Below, in pieces: positions 16,765 to 22,660 of a stretch of 24,634 bases of DNA. Position 1 is the stretch's first letter; each line of letters opens with the position of its first letter. The notes below the pieces were generated by a model. That model worked only from the letters and a program-made list of their open reading frames with translations. It searched no databases and was not told the DNA's origin. Made by a program: the position numbers and the translations under genes. Source of the DNA: a virus; the IMG/VR virus record IMGVR_UViG_3300007960_000178, positions 1 to 24,634 of that record, one strand, 5' to 3'.

Positions 16765-18776
16765 TGAACAGGCAACAATTAGATGTACTTAGCGACGATG
16801 AACTGAGGGTACTCCTAGGCGAGGAAGCAGCGGAGATAGTTATCAGGCAGCGCACAGCCGTACCAGAAGGCGAATACTCAGACGCAGAATGGGAAGAAGT
16901 GTGTAGCTCTCGTCCAGAAGTTAACCTATCCACAGAAAGATCGTTTACAGAACTAAGCCAAGACGAAGAGTTCTTGGCAGGGCTGAACGAAGTAGAGCTG
17001 GAGACAGTACAACGATGGGTAGAGATAGAAGCACTTCGTAACCACTATGAGTTATTTGAAGACTTCCTGTACGACTGTATGACAGAATTGATGGGCTTCA
17101 AATGCTCACCGTTACAAATAGACATAGGTAGATTCCTACAGTCTGACGTACAGTACGGTATGATTCAGGCACAGCGTTCACAAGCCAAGTCAACAATTGT
17201 TGCTATGTTCGCTGTTTGGCAGCTAATCCACGATTGTAAACACAGAATACTGATTATATCAGCAGGTTCTGAGGTTGCAGCAGAGATTGCAAACTGGGTT
17301 ATCCAGATAATCATGAACTGGGACATACTTGAATGTATGCGACCAGATAGACAGCATGGTGACAGAGCATCATCTAAAGCGTTCGATATCCATTGGCAGC
17401 TTAAAGGTGCAGAGAAATCACCATCAGTAGCCTGTATTGGTATCACAGCTAACATGCAGGGTAGACGCGCAGACTTACTAATACCAGATGACATTGAGTC
17501 ATCAAAGAACGGTACTACAGAAGTACAGCGTGCAGCATTAGAACACTTGTCGAAAGACTTTACGTCTATCTGTCAAAAGGGGCGGATTATGTACCTAGGT
17601 ACTCCGCAGACAGTAGACTCAATCTATAACAACTTGCCCGAACGTGGTTACGTAATCCGTATCTGGACAGGTCGTTTCCCTACAAAAGAAGAGTTACCTA
17701 CGTATAATGGAAGGTTAGCACCATATCTACAAGATATGATAGACAAAGACCCAACATTACAGATAGGTGGCGGTATAGATGGTTCACGCGGTAAACCTAC
17801 TGACCCAATGTTACTAGGTGAAGAAGCTCTCACTAAGAAAGAGTTAGACCAAGGACCAAGCTACTTCAACTTGCAACACATGTTGAACACTAACCTGTCA
17901 GACGAAGAACGTCACCCGTTAAAGACGAAGAACTTAATAGTGATGGACTTCCCAATAGACGAAGGTCCGAGTGAGATACAGTGGCTACCAAGTACACCCA
18001 ACCAAATAGAGATACACGGTCTAGCATGTAAACCAGAGTTATACAAGCCGTTTAGTTACGGTAGCACTATGTACAAGTACGAAGGTAAACACATGTACGT
18101 AGATACCGCTGGTGGTGGTAAGAACGGTGACGAAACAGTAGCAGCAGTTACATACTTCTTACACGGTTACGTATTCCTTGCAGAGATACTAAAGCTGCCA
18201 GGTGGGTACAACGATGAATACTACGAACAGTTGTCAAGACTGGCGTTCAAACATCAGGTAAACTCTATTGACTTAGAGAAGAACTTCGGTTTCGGTGCAT
18301 TCGCAGCAAACTGGCGACCAACACTACTAAACCTATATCAACGTATGGGTAAATCAGGGTGTCCAGCTATTGAGGATGTGTGGGAATCAGGCCAGAAGGA
18401 ACTACGTATCATTGATACGCTAGAACCAATAATGGGTAGACATAAGCTAATCGTCCACAAGGACGTAGTAGATTATGACCTACAATCAATAAAACGACAC
18501 CCGATAGACGTACAACAGACATACAGCTTATTCCACCAGTTGAGTAAGATTACTGTAGACCACGGCTCGTTATTACATGACGACAGTGTAGACGCTGTGG
18601 CAGGTGCAGTACGTAAGTGGGTACAACACATGGCGGTAGACGAGCAAAAGCGTATCGCCCAGAAACAAACAAACGAAAACATAGCATGGTTTGCAGAATG
18701 GGGTGGTAACGCAGGTAAATACCACACCAAAGGCGTACTAGGCTTGTCATCAGACAGATTCAAAAGGAAAAGATAA
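16764..18776 (+). CDS. terL: Large terminase subunit (packaging ATPase/nuclease), T7 gp19-like
   Basis: The product has 670 residues, longer than T7 gp19 (586), with an acidic N-terminal extension of about 80 residues. The ATPase domain shows a Walker-A-like QRSQAKST (137-144), where the lysine is K142, and a Walker B strand LLIPDD with D242/D243 and catalytic E245. The C-terminal RNase H-like nuclease shows MYVDTAGGG (D447), SIDLEKNFG (D503, E505) and LLHDDSVDA (D606, D607, D610), the expected acidic triad. It packages DNA into the prohead and cuts the concatemer. In this group the cut is followed by duplication of the terminal repeat. The stop TAA is directly followed by the ATG of the next gene. 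Confidence 0.95.
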   Translation: MNRQQLDVLSDDELRVLLGEEAAEIVIRQRTAVPEGEYSDAEWEEVCSSRPEVNLSTERSFTELSQDEEFLAGLNEVELETVQRWVEIEALRNHYELFEDFLYDCMTELMGFKCSPLQIDIGRFLQSDVQYGMIQAQRSQAKSTIVAMFAVWQLIHDCKHRILIISAGSEVAAEIANWVIQIIMNWDILECMRPDRQHGDRASSKAFDIHWQLKGAEKSPSVACIGITANMQGRRADLLIPDDIESSKNGTTEVQRAALEHLSKDFTSICQKGRIMYLGTPQTVDSIYNNLPERGYVIRIWTGRFPTKEELPTYNGRLAPYLQDMIDKDPTLQIGGGIDGSRGKPTDPMLLGEEALTKKELDQGPSYFNLQHMLNTNLSDEERHPLKTKNLIVMDFPIDEGPSEIQWLPSTPNQIEIHGLACKPELYKPFSYGSTMYKYEGKHMYVDTAGGGKNGDETVAAVTYFLHGYVFLAEILKLPGGYNDEYYEQLSRLAFKHQVNSIDLEKNFGFGAFAANWRPTLLNLYQRMGKSGCPAIEDVWESGQKELRIIDTLEPIMGRHKLIVHKDVVDYDLQSIKRHPIDVQQTYSLFHQLSKITVDHGSLLHDDSVDAVAGAVRKWVQHMAVDEQKRIAQKQTNENIAWFAEWGGNAGKYHTKGVLGLSSDRFKRKR

Positions 18777-19349
18777 ATGGCAAATACACTAAAAATTCGT
18801 GAAGTAACAATTGCACAACTATGCGACCCAACTAACACAGTTAACACAATCAACCCACTCGCTGTGGCAGGTGTTAAACAAGGCCGCGCAGAAGCACTAG
18901 GCATCATGGTAGTGCGTGTAACAGACAGTGTTGCAGACGACTCAAGTGAAACAGGTAGCGACGCAGATAAAATGGCGTTGTTCGAGTCCAAAGGTCACGG
19001 TCACCCATGGACAGCAGATAAGAACAAAGAAGACAGTGTAGTATCTCGTGCATCAGCGGGAACAGGTGCAACACTGGTAGCAACATTCACAGGTACAGAG
19101 CTAACAGGTATCACTATTACTAACGGTGGTACAGGATTTAAAGTAGGCGACCAACTACCTGTGCGTGGCGGTACTAACACACAAGAAGGTTATGCTATCG
19201 TAAGCTCAGTAGGTGCTAACGGTGTTCTAACAGGTGTAACCATCGCTCGTGGCGGTAATTACTCTGTCACAAGTACCACAGTTAACGTAGGTCAAGTAGT
19301 ATCAGACTCTACAGTTATCTACCCAGCATTCGATTACAGCACATTCTAA
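18777..19349 (+). CDS. Unknown protein with C-terminal beta-repeat, possibly a virion decoration protein
   Basis: The product has 190 residues. Residues 1-85 begin MANTLKIREVTIAQLCDP and are mixed alpha/beta. Residues about 100-175 contain two copies of a beta-repeat: LTGITITNGGTGFKVGDQL and LTGVTIARGGNYSVTSTTV, separated by EGYAIVSSVGANG. This G-x-I-T-x-I-T-I-x-N-G-G-x-G-Y-type repeat is common in phage tail-fibre and baseplate proteins. The codon style (GGTGTAAC, CGTGGCGGT) resembles that of the capsid gene, suggesting high late expression. AAAGGAAAAG (18763-18772) precedes the ATG. T7 has only small genes (19.2-19.5) here, so this is an added gene. Decoration or adhesion is my inference; the family is not recognised with certainty. 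Confidence 0.7.
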   Translation: MANTLKIREVTIAQLCDPTNTVNTINPLAVAGVKQGRAEALGIMVVRVTDSVADDSSETGSDADKMALFESKGHGHPWTADKNKEDSVVSRASAGTGATLVATFTGTELTGITITNGGTGFKVGDQLPVRGGTNTQEGYAIVSSVGANGVLTGVTIARGGNYSVTSTTVNVGQVVSDSTVIYPAFDYSTF

Positions 19350-19359
19350 GGAGTAGTAC

Positions 19360-19593
19360 ATGGCATCACCCTTCCGTACAGGCTTTGGTTCTAAAGCAGA
19401 CAGTTCTGGCGCACATCAACCAGCAATCCGTGACCTTAAACGACACATTGAGTACAATTGTCTAGGTCTAGAGGCAAAGGTAACAGCACGACGCGCAGAA
19501 ATGATTAGTATCTTGCAGGCAACAGTAGACAAGCTGTTAGAAGAAGATAGTAAAACACTAGGCGACCGCCCAGCATTTGGCGCGGAAGTATAA
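19360..19593 (+). CDS. Unknown 77-residue helical protein
   Basis: AAGGAG at 19348-19353, overlapping the previous stop, places the ATG at 19360. The N-terminus is flexible (MASPFRTGFGSKADSSGAHQ). A long amphipathic helix follows (RDLKRHIEYNCLGLEAKVTA, continuing RRAEMISILQATVDKLLEED), then a short tail. The hydrophobic spacing suggests a coiled coil or a helical bundle. No enzymatic or DNA-binding motif is seen. It belongs to the same late transcription unit as the 190-residue gene. It is not recognised. Confidence 0.65.
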   Translation: MASPFRTGFGSKADSSGAHQPAIRDLKRHIEYNCLGLEAKVTARRAEMISILQATVDKLLEEDSKTLGDRPAFGAEV

Positions 19594-19598
19594 CTTAT

Positions 19599-19616
19599 AA
19601 GGGTCGAAAGACCCTT
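19599..19616 (+). terminator. Perfect GNRA-capped hairpin between two late genes
   Basis: AAGGGTC (19599-19605) and GACCCTT (19610-19616) form a 7-bp stem closed by the stable GAAA tetraloop, 5 nt after the stop of the 77-residue gene. There is no U-tract (CCAAGGATTT). The downstream AAGGA is the binding site of the next gene, so this is more likely an mRNA-stabilising or processing stem than a complete terminator. Confidence 0.5.
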
Positions 19617-19629
19617 CCAAGGATTTACC

Positions 19630-20280
19630 GTGGATTTTGAAGCATTCGTACCAAGAGAAACACCAGAAGAAGTACAAGCAGCAAGACAAGCTGTTATAGA
19701 CGAGATTGTAGCCCGCAAAACAGAAGAAATGCGTATTGAGCTACAACAACAAGGCAGCAAGTTGGTTACACGACCAATGGCGGCACGAGTTGCGACAAAC
19801 CCTGTATCACAAATGGAGTATAACTGTCGCAAATATGCGCTGTTGAATATCATTCGTAATCCAGAGTTAACAGAATCACGTTACCCGTTAGCGGATAGCT
19901 GGAAAGCGTTATACCCAGAAATTCCTTATAACGACAAGGCGACTAATTGGCCACTGTCTAAGAAGGATAGAGAAGATTTAATAGCGACAATGAAGGAAGA
20001 AGGCTCATGGAAACATACTGAGTTAACAAGAGTTAAGCACTTCATTGAGCGCATACATACCTATCACCTAGCAAACAAAGTAACCGAGTTAGAACACCGT
20101 GTAAAAGTATTAGAGCTACAGTTAGCAGACAACGGAAACATCTGGTACAAAGGTGTTGAGATAGTCAAATTAGCACGGACATTCAAAGTAGTCGTTGGCG
20201 AGACAGTAATTGAGACTCGTCATGGTACATTTGACAAGTTATTTGAGTTCCTGGGACAGATAGATGAGAGATTAGCATGA
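19630..20280 (+). CDS. Unknown 216-residue protein with coiled coil and C-terminal small beta module
   Basis: The start is GTG at 19630 with AAGGA 6 nt upstream. The N-terminal half is helical and charged (DFEAFVPRETPEEVQAARQA, VIDEIVARKTEEMRIELQQQ). The middle contains LADSWKALYPEIPYNDKATNW and a KKDREDLIATMKEEGSWKHT helix. A coiled coil (LANKVTELEHRVKVLELQLA) leads to a C-terminal 45-residue module starting NIWYKGVEIVKLARTFKVVV and ending FDKLFEFLGQIDERLA. The module resembles the next gene's product. The stop overlaps the next start as ATGA. The gene lies at the far right end of the genome, where T7 has only small dispensable genes. No function is proposed. Confidence 0.7.
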   Translation: MDFEAFVPRETPEEVQAARQAVIDEIVARKTEEMRIELQQQGSKLVTRPMAARVATNPVSQMEYNCRKYALLNIIRNPELTESRYPLADSWKALYPEIPYNDKATNWPLSKKDREDLIATMKEEGSWKHTELTRVKHFIERIHTYHLANKVTELEHRVKVLELQLADNGNIWYKGVEIVKLARTFKVVVGETVIETRHGTFDKLFEFLGQIDERLA

Positions 20281-20519
20281 CAATACATAACACATACAAA
20301 ACACTTGTATACAGAGGCGTACATATAACACAGTTAAAGGCTGGTGGGAAATGGTACGCATTCTCACAACACTTAGTAATAAGCTCACAGATAGACGAGC
20401 TAACTGGCATTATAGATGACCTACTAGCTATAAATAGGGCTGGATTTCTACAAGGTGACGAACTGAGTGAGGCTATCGCAGTATATTTGGCTAATACTAA
20501 CCCTACTGCATTACTCTAA
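20277..20519 (+). CDS. Unknown 80-residue protein, last late gene
   Basis: ATGA overlap couples it to the 216-residue gene. The first half (TLVYRGVHITQLKAGGKWYA) is a small beta-hairpin module like the C-terminus of the preceding protein. The second half (SSQIDELTGIIDDLLAINRA) is helical. Such Y-R-G-V-x-I...K-W-Y small domains recur as unnamed phage proteins. It is the last gene before the long terminal region. It is not recognised, and a role in packaging is only suggested by position. Confidence 0.65.
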   Translation: MTIHNTYKTLVYRGVHITQLKAGGKWYAFSQHLVISSQIDELTGIIDDLLAINRAGFLQGDELSEAIAVYLANTNPTALL

Positions 20520-20793
20520 TTTCGTCCTCTTAGGCTGCTTCCTATCGCGTTATAGGCTAGGTCACTAATTCGCCTACTCTAGTCAATCCTTTGGTCACTT
20601 CCTTTATACTATACATCCTTATATATAGTGGAAGTGCCTGTCAATTTGACATGTCCTCTAAAACTACTCTAAATCGCATTCTATTGGTATAAGGCAATTT
20701 ATGGTACTACCGTACCTCTAGGCTAATATCTCTCGTCTGTGGGCTAATTTAGTGGGTTATTTTTGATTATTTAGGTTCTGCCTTAGGGTATTA
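20520..20793. other. Right-end non-coding segment with hairpins
   Basis: There is no supported gene in this segment. A strong hairpin lies at 20596-20636: CACTTCC (20596-20602) pairs with GGAAGTG (20630-20636), and inside it ACTATA (20608-20613) pairs with TATAGT (20624-20629). It is followed by an inverted repeat GTCAA-T-TTGAC near 20640-20650 and a 5-bp hairpin GGTAC/GTACC at 20703-20716. No U-tracts follow. These stems may end or process late mRNA. Confidence 0.5.
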
Positions 20794-20827
20794 CCTAACT
20801 CCCTTAGACTACCTAAGACTACCTAAA
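20794..20827 (+). repeat. CCTAA/CCTTAG short repeats at 10-bp spacing (SRR-like)
   Basis: Motifs begin at 20794 (CCTAAC), 20802 (CCTTAG), 20812 (CCTAAG) and 20822 (CCTAAA); the last three are exactly 10 bp apart. T7 and relatives have arrays of the heptamer CCTAAAG beside their terminal repeats (SRL/SRR). Similarity of motif and position suggests the same role in concatemer processing or packaging. Confidence 0.6.
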
Positions 20828-20852
20828 TCCGTCAAAGAGAAGGAGAACAGTT

Positions 20853-20875
20853 GTACACAGTTATAGGGAGATGTA
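20853..20875 (+). promoter_or_regulatory. Possible phage-polymerase promoter with T7-like initiation box
   Basis: TATAGGGAGA at 20862-20871 is identical to the -4 to +6 region of the T7 class III promoter, and upstream GTACACAGT shares only loose similarity with the T7 recognition element. It lies near the genome end, where T7 has phi-OR/phi-OL. Because TAGGG is also the local repeat unit, the match may be coincidental. The window's polymerase is also divergent. Confidence 0.3.
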
Positions 20876-20960
20876 GGGAGATGTAGACCTGTGTGCACAT
20901 AGGAATACATAGGATTAGCTAGGGTTACATAGGGTAGAGATAGGGTTAGATAGGATTACC
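20864..20960 (+). repeat. TAGG(G) short repeats at 10-bp spacing
   Basis: TAGG or TAGGG begins at 20864, 20874, 20900, 20910, 20920, 20930, 20941 and 20951, with a degenerate TAGAC at 20884. Apart from a 16-bp step after 20884, units are 10 or 11 bp long, so the motifs face one side of the helix. The motif is the reverse complement of the CCTA core of the preceding array, so the two arrays point toward each other across about 35 bp. Confidence 0.7.
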
Positions 20961-20963
20961 CGA

Positions 20964-21284
20964 AATATTAAAAATGGGTGAGAAATATGAAGTGGCACTC
21001 ACGTAAAAACACCAAAACCAAAGTCCCCCTTAGGGGGTACTTATGCCTATTCGGCAGGAAGTCACTGCGTAGACGTTGCTAAAAGCATTCGCTACGCTCA
21101 CAAGGGCATTCGCTACGCTCACAAAGACAAAAAGACAAAAGAACTCGCTGCGGGCACTCGCTCGGATAAGGAGGTCGCAACAAAAAGACGTTGCTCCTTT
21201 TGTCTCCTTATTATGAAGCCGTGCTAACAAATAGGTGAACAGGGCAAGCAACATACGCGCTGATAGAGCCAACACGTGCTGAAA
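20964..21284. other. Segment between repeat arrays: candidate terminal-repeat/cleavage region
   Basis: No convincing gene is present. The segment holds a GC hairpin 21025-21029/21033-21037 (CCCCC-TTA-GGGGG), a 21-bp tandem repeat (21085-21124), and the decamer AGACGTTGCT twice (21071-21080, 21187-21196). It also holds a large stem-loop 21166-21211 (ATAAGGAG/CTCCTTAT with inner GCAAC/GTTGC) and a competing long-range pair AGACAAAAG (21133-21141) with CTTTTGTCT (21197-21205). The position between two short-repeat arrays fits the terminal redundancy of T7-like genomes. Exact ends cannot be read from one sequence copy. Confidence 0.4.
21085..21124 (+). repeat. Tandem repeat, 19-bp unit with 21-bp period, two copies
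   Basis: GCATTCGCTACGCTCACAA occurs at 21085-21103 and again at 21106-21124. The related ACTCGCTGCGGGCACTCGCTC follows at about 21142-21162. Two copies at a period of exactly two helical turns suggest a protein binding site rather than a CRISPR-type array. Confidence 0.75.
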
Positions 21285-21373
21285 CAAGGGTGCACACAGT
21301 GTAAACAACCTTTGCGCTGATAGAACCAAGGGTAAACCTGTGTGAACAAGGGTTAACGCAAGGTATAACAAGG
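21285..21373 (+). repeat. CAAGG(GT) short repeats, first cluster (SRL-like)
   Basis: CAAGG starts at 21285, 21327, 21347, 21359 and 21369 (steps 42, 20, 12, 10). Three copies read CAAGGGT. Two units carry an adjacent GCGCTGATAGA sequence (about 21258 and 21315). Steps close to multiples of the helical repeat match the behaviour of the other arrays in this region. Confidence 0.6.
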
Positions 21374-21452
21374 CAGTAGCTGTAATAAGTTATTGTTAGT
21401 TGGTTGTTAGTTAGTGGTTGTAGGTGGTGTGAGGTGGTTGTGGAATAGTGTG
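21374..21452 (+). repeat. GT-rich low-complexity tract
   Basis: The + strand is almost free of C and built from GTTGTTAGTTAG- and GGTGGTTGTGG-type steps. There is no ORF. Strong strand asymmetry of this kind favours unpaired or R-loop-prone DNA, but no function is assigned. Confidence 0.5.
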
Positions 21453-21487
21453 GACATAGACGCTTAGATATGTCTCTTTTTATTTCT
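21453..21487 (+). terminator. Weak hairpin followed by U-rich tract
   Basis: GACATA (21453-21458) pairs with TATGTC (21469-21474), followed by TCTTTTTATTTCTT. The stem is AT-rich and only 6 bp, but the T-tract is good. It may insulate the early region from read-through across the genome junction. Confidence 0.45.
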
Positions 21488-21547
21488 TACATCCATTACA
21501 TTAGAACAACCATGGTGCACACAGACAGCACATACAGCCTGTTAAAC

Positions 21548-21648
21548 CAAGGGTAAATCAAGGTAGTACACAGTAGTATCAAGGGTGCACACAGGTAAAC
21601 CAAGGGTAGACCAAGGTTGAATCAAGGGTGCACACGTAGTAGACAAGG
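21548..21648 (+). repeat. CAAGG(GT) short repeats, second cluster, helically phased
   Basis: CAAGG starts at 21548, 21559, 21580, 21601, 21612, 21623 and 21644, giving steps of 11, 21, 21, 11, 11 and 21 bp, all close to multiples of 10.5. Two units share the extension TCAAGGGTGCACAC (21579, 21622); GTGCACAC also occurs near 21290 and 21512. The cluster lies just before the first early gene, as SRL does in T7. Confidence 0.7.
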
Positions 21649-21674
21649 ATTGTATAAGTTATGGAAGTTGTAGG

Positions 21675-21702
21675 TTACACATAGTATGTAGTTATGTACT
21701 AT
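21675..21702 (+). promoter_or_regulatory. Possible host sigma-70-type early promoter
   Basis: TTACAC (21675-21680) and TACTAT (21697-21702) are separated by 16 bp and lie about 40 nt before the first early start codon. Each hexamer matches only part of the consensus. An early promoter read by host polymerase is expected here by T7 analogy. The exact site is uncertain. Confidence 0.3.
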
Positions 21703-21741
21703 AGTTGTAGTAATTAAATTGTTAACCGTTAGGAGAATACC

Positions 21742-21795
21742 ATGAGTTATTATATTGACAGTCAAGGCATCATCGTGTTCATTACACGTAAGTAG
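21742..21795 (+). CDS. 17-codon leader peptide
   Basis: ATG at 21742 is preceded by AGGAG at 21731-21735, one of the best binding sites of the window, and ends at TAG 21793-21795. The product MSYYIDSQGIIVFITRK is too short for a domain. The next start (21802) follows after 6 nt, and its own weak AGG lies in this frame's stop region. This tiny frame therefore most probably couples ribosomes onto the downstream membrane protein. No attenuation-type codon run is seen. Confidence 0.5.
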   Translation: MSYYIDSQGIIVFITRK

Positions 21796-21801
21796 GTAGT
21801 A

Positions 21802-21966
21802 ATGGATGCAGATGAACTAGCAAGAGCAATATCTGTTGCAATCGTGTTTAGCATGTGGCTTGTATTGTTGTGGGGTTGTGGCGGTACATTAGTGAAGACT
21901 TTAAGGTCTGTGAAGTTTACAAGACTTAAAAGACTTAAAAGATTAAAGACTAAATATGGGCTTTAA
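21802..21966 (+). CDS. 54-residue early single-TM protein with basic (RLK)3 tail
   Basis: ATG at 21802, TAA at 21964-21966. The product has a short acidic N-terminus (MDADELARA), a TM helix (ISVAIVFSMWLVLLWGCGGTL) and a strongly basic C-terminus (KTLRSVKFTRLKRLKRLKTK). By the positive-inside rule the tail should face the cytoplasm. The tail is encoded by three 9-bp tandem units (21922-21948, AGACTTAAA twice then AGATTAAAG). Position as the first early gene suggests a host-takeover or exclusion role, as for small early membrane proteins of T7-like phages. It matches no family I can name. Confidence 0.65.
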   Translation: MDADELARAISVAIVFSMWLVLLWGCGGTLVKTLRSVKFTRLKRLKRLKTKYGL

Positions 21967-22479
21967 CGGGCTATCCGCTACAATTACACAAGCGGCCACT
22001 TATCAACAGCGAGGTTAACCTTAGCAACAGAGTATACGTGGCGTGCTTATGTAATTCCGCTACTATCCCTAGCCTCTAGCGCGCATCCGCTTGCAACCAA
22101 GATTAAAAGAAGGCGCTGAGTGCTTATCCCAAAACCCAAGAGCTACACGATGCCAATATTGTGTATTTCACTAACCAGTTGTAGAAAGTGAATCACCACT
22201 AACACACTCGGAACTGTCCACTAGCCAATAAAGTTACACGTCTTCCCTAGAGAATACAAGGCTAAAGTGAACGCTGCGCGGCCTTGTATTATCTATTGAA
22301 CACGAGTAACCAAGTTGGCAAGCGACCAGTCCCAAGTGCGAGAGGTGATAACACTTCCCACAAGCTGGAAGTGAAATTACACATATTGGCATCTAGTATC
22401 TCTAGGATTTCGGAATAAGCACACGCTTAAAGCTCCCGAACCCAGCGCTCAAGATGATAATTTCTTAGATAGGTGATGT
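21967..22479 (+). ncRNA. Candidate large structured RNA in early leader region
   Basis: No ORF longer than about 15 codons with a binding site exists here, although the phage is otherwise gene-dense. Many stems can be drawn. GGCTA 21969-21973/22070-22074 encloses 21982-21993/22045-22056 (11 of 12 pairs) and GCCAC 21995-21999/22038-22042, with the palindrome AGGTTAACCT (22012-22021) near the apex. Further stems are 22144-22151/22158-22165 (8 bp, one GU), 22167-22172/22187-22192 (6 bp), 22248-22262/22281-22295 (14 pairs, one mismatch), 22352-22358/22367-22373 (CACTTCC/GGAAGTG) and 22409-22413/22436-22440 enclosing 22416-22420/22425-22429. No tRNA and no group I intron core were found. An ornate phage RNA (in the manner of ROOL or GOLLD) or an mRNA leader with processing stems are the two readings. 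Confidence 0.45.
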
Positions 22480-22644
22480 ATGCAAAAATTGTACAAAGTA
22501 CCAAGAGCGACAATAGGCCGCAGCTTGTGGAAGCAGGTATCGAAAACTCGTTATATCAACGAGGAATACGTGTTAAACATCTGTATCATCGTATTCTTTA
22601 TGTATGTATTACTTGCTTTCGTGACATCCCTAGCAACTATTTAA
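22480..22644 (+). CDS. 54-residue early single-TM protein before RNA polymerase
   Basis: ATG at 22480 with AGGTG at 22471-22475; TAA at 22642-22644. A basic N-terminal half (MQKLYKVPRATIGRSLWKQV, then SKTRYINEEY) leads into one clear TM helix (VLNICIIVFFMYVLLAFVTS). Another frame over the same bases (GTG 22473 to TGA 22664, 63 codons) gives a non-hydrophobic, low-quality protein, so the TM frame is preferred. The binding site serves both. RNA polymerase starts 16 nt after this stop. The topology is probably N-in. Function is unknown; it may be a superinfection or host-membrane factor. Confidence 0.65.
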   Translation: MQKLYKVPRATIGRSLWKQVSKTRYINEEYVLNICIIVFFMYVLLAFVTSLATI

Positions 22645-22660
22645 CCTGTGAGGCATCAAA

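Noticed and set aside
20987-21082. 31-codon basic ORF after the TAGG array
   Set aside because: GGTGAG upstream is a fair binding site, but the frame runs through a GC hairpin in the candidate terminal region and the peptide has no recognisable character. It is kept out for lack of support.
21085-21124. CRISPR-like repeat
   Set aside because: Only two copies, with a 2-bp gap rather than spacers; it is a simple tandem repeat.
21030-21371. 113-codon minus-strand frame in the terminal region
   Set aside because: Its amino-acid sequence simply mirrors the DNA repeats (VSVANA twice) and it crosses the stem-loops and repeat cluster; no binding site. Treated as non-coding.
22409-22455. Possible tRNA T-arm on the minus strand (GGTTCGGG)
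   Set aside because: The 5-bp T-stem does not form and no acceptor or anticodon arms fit; the bases pair better as the hairpin 22409-22440.
21967-22479. Group I intron as explanation of the structured region
   Set aside because: No P7/guanosine-site core, no homing endonuclease frame, and the region lies between genes rather than splitting one.
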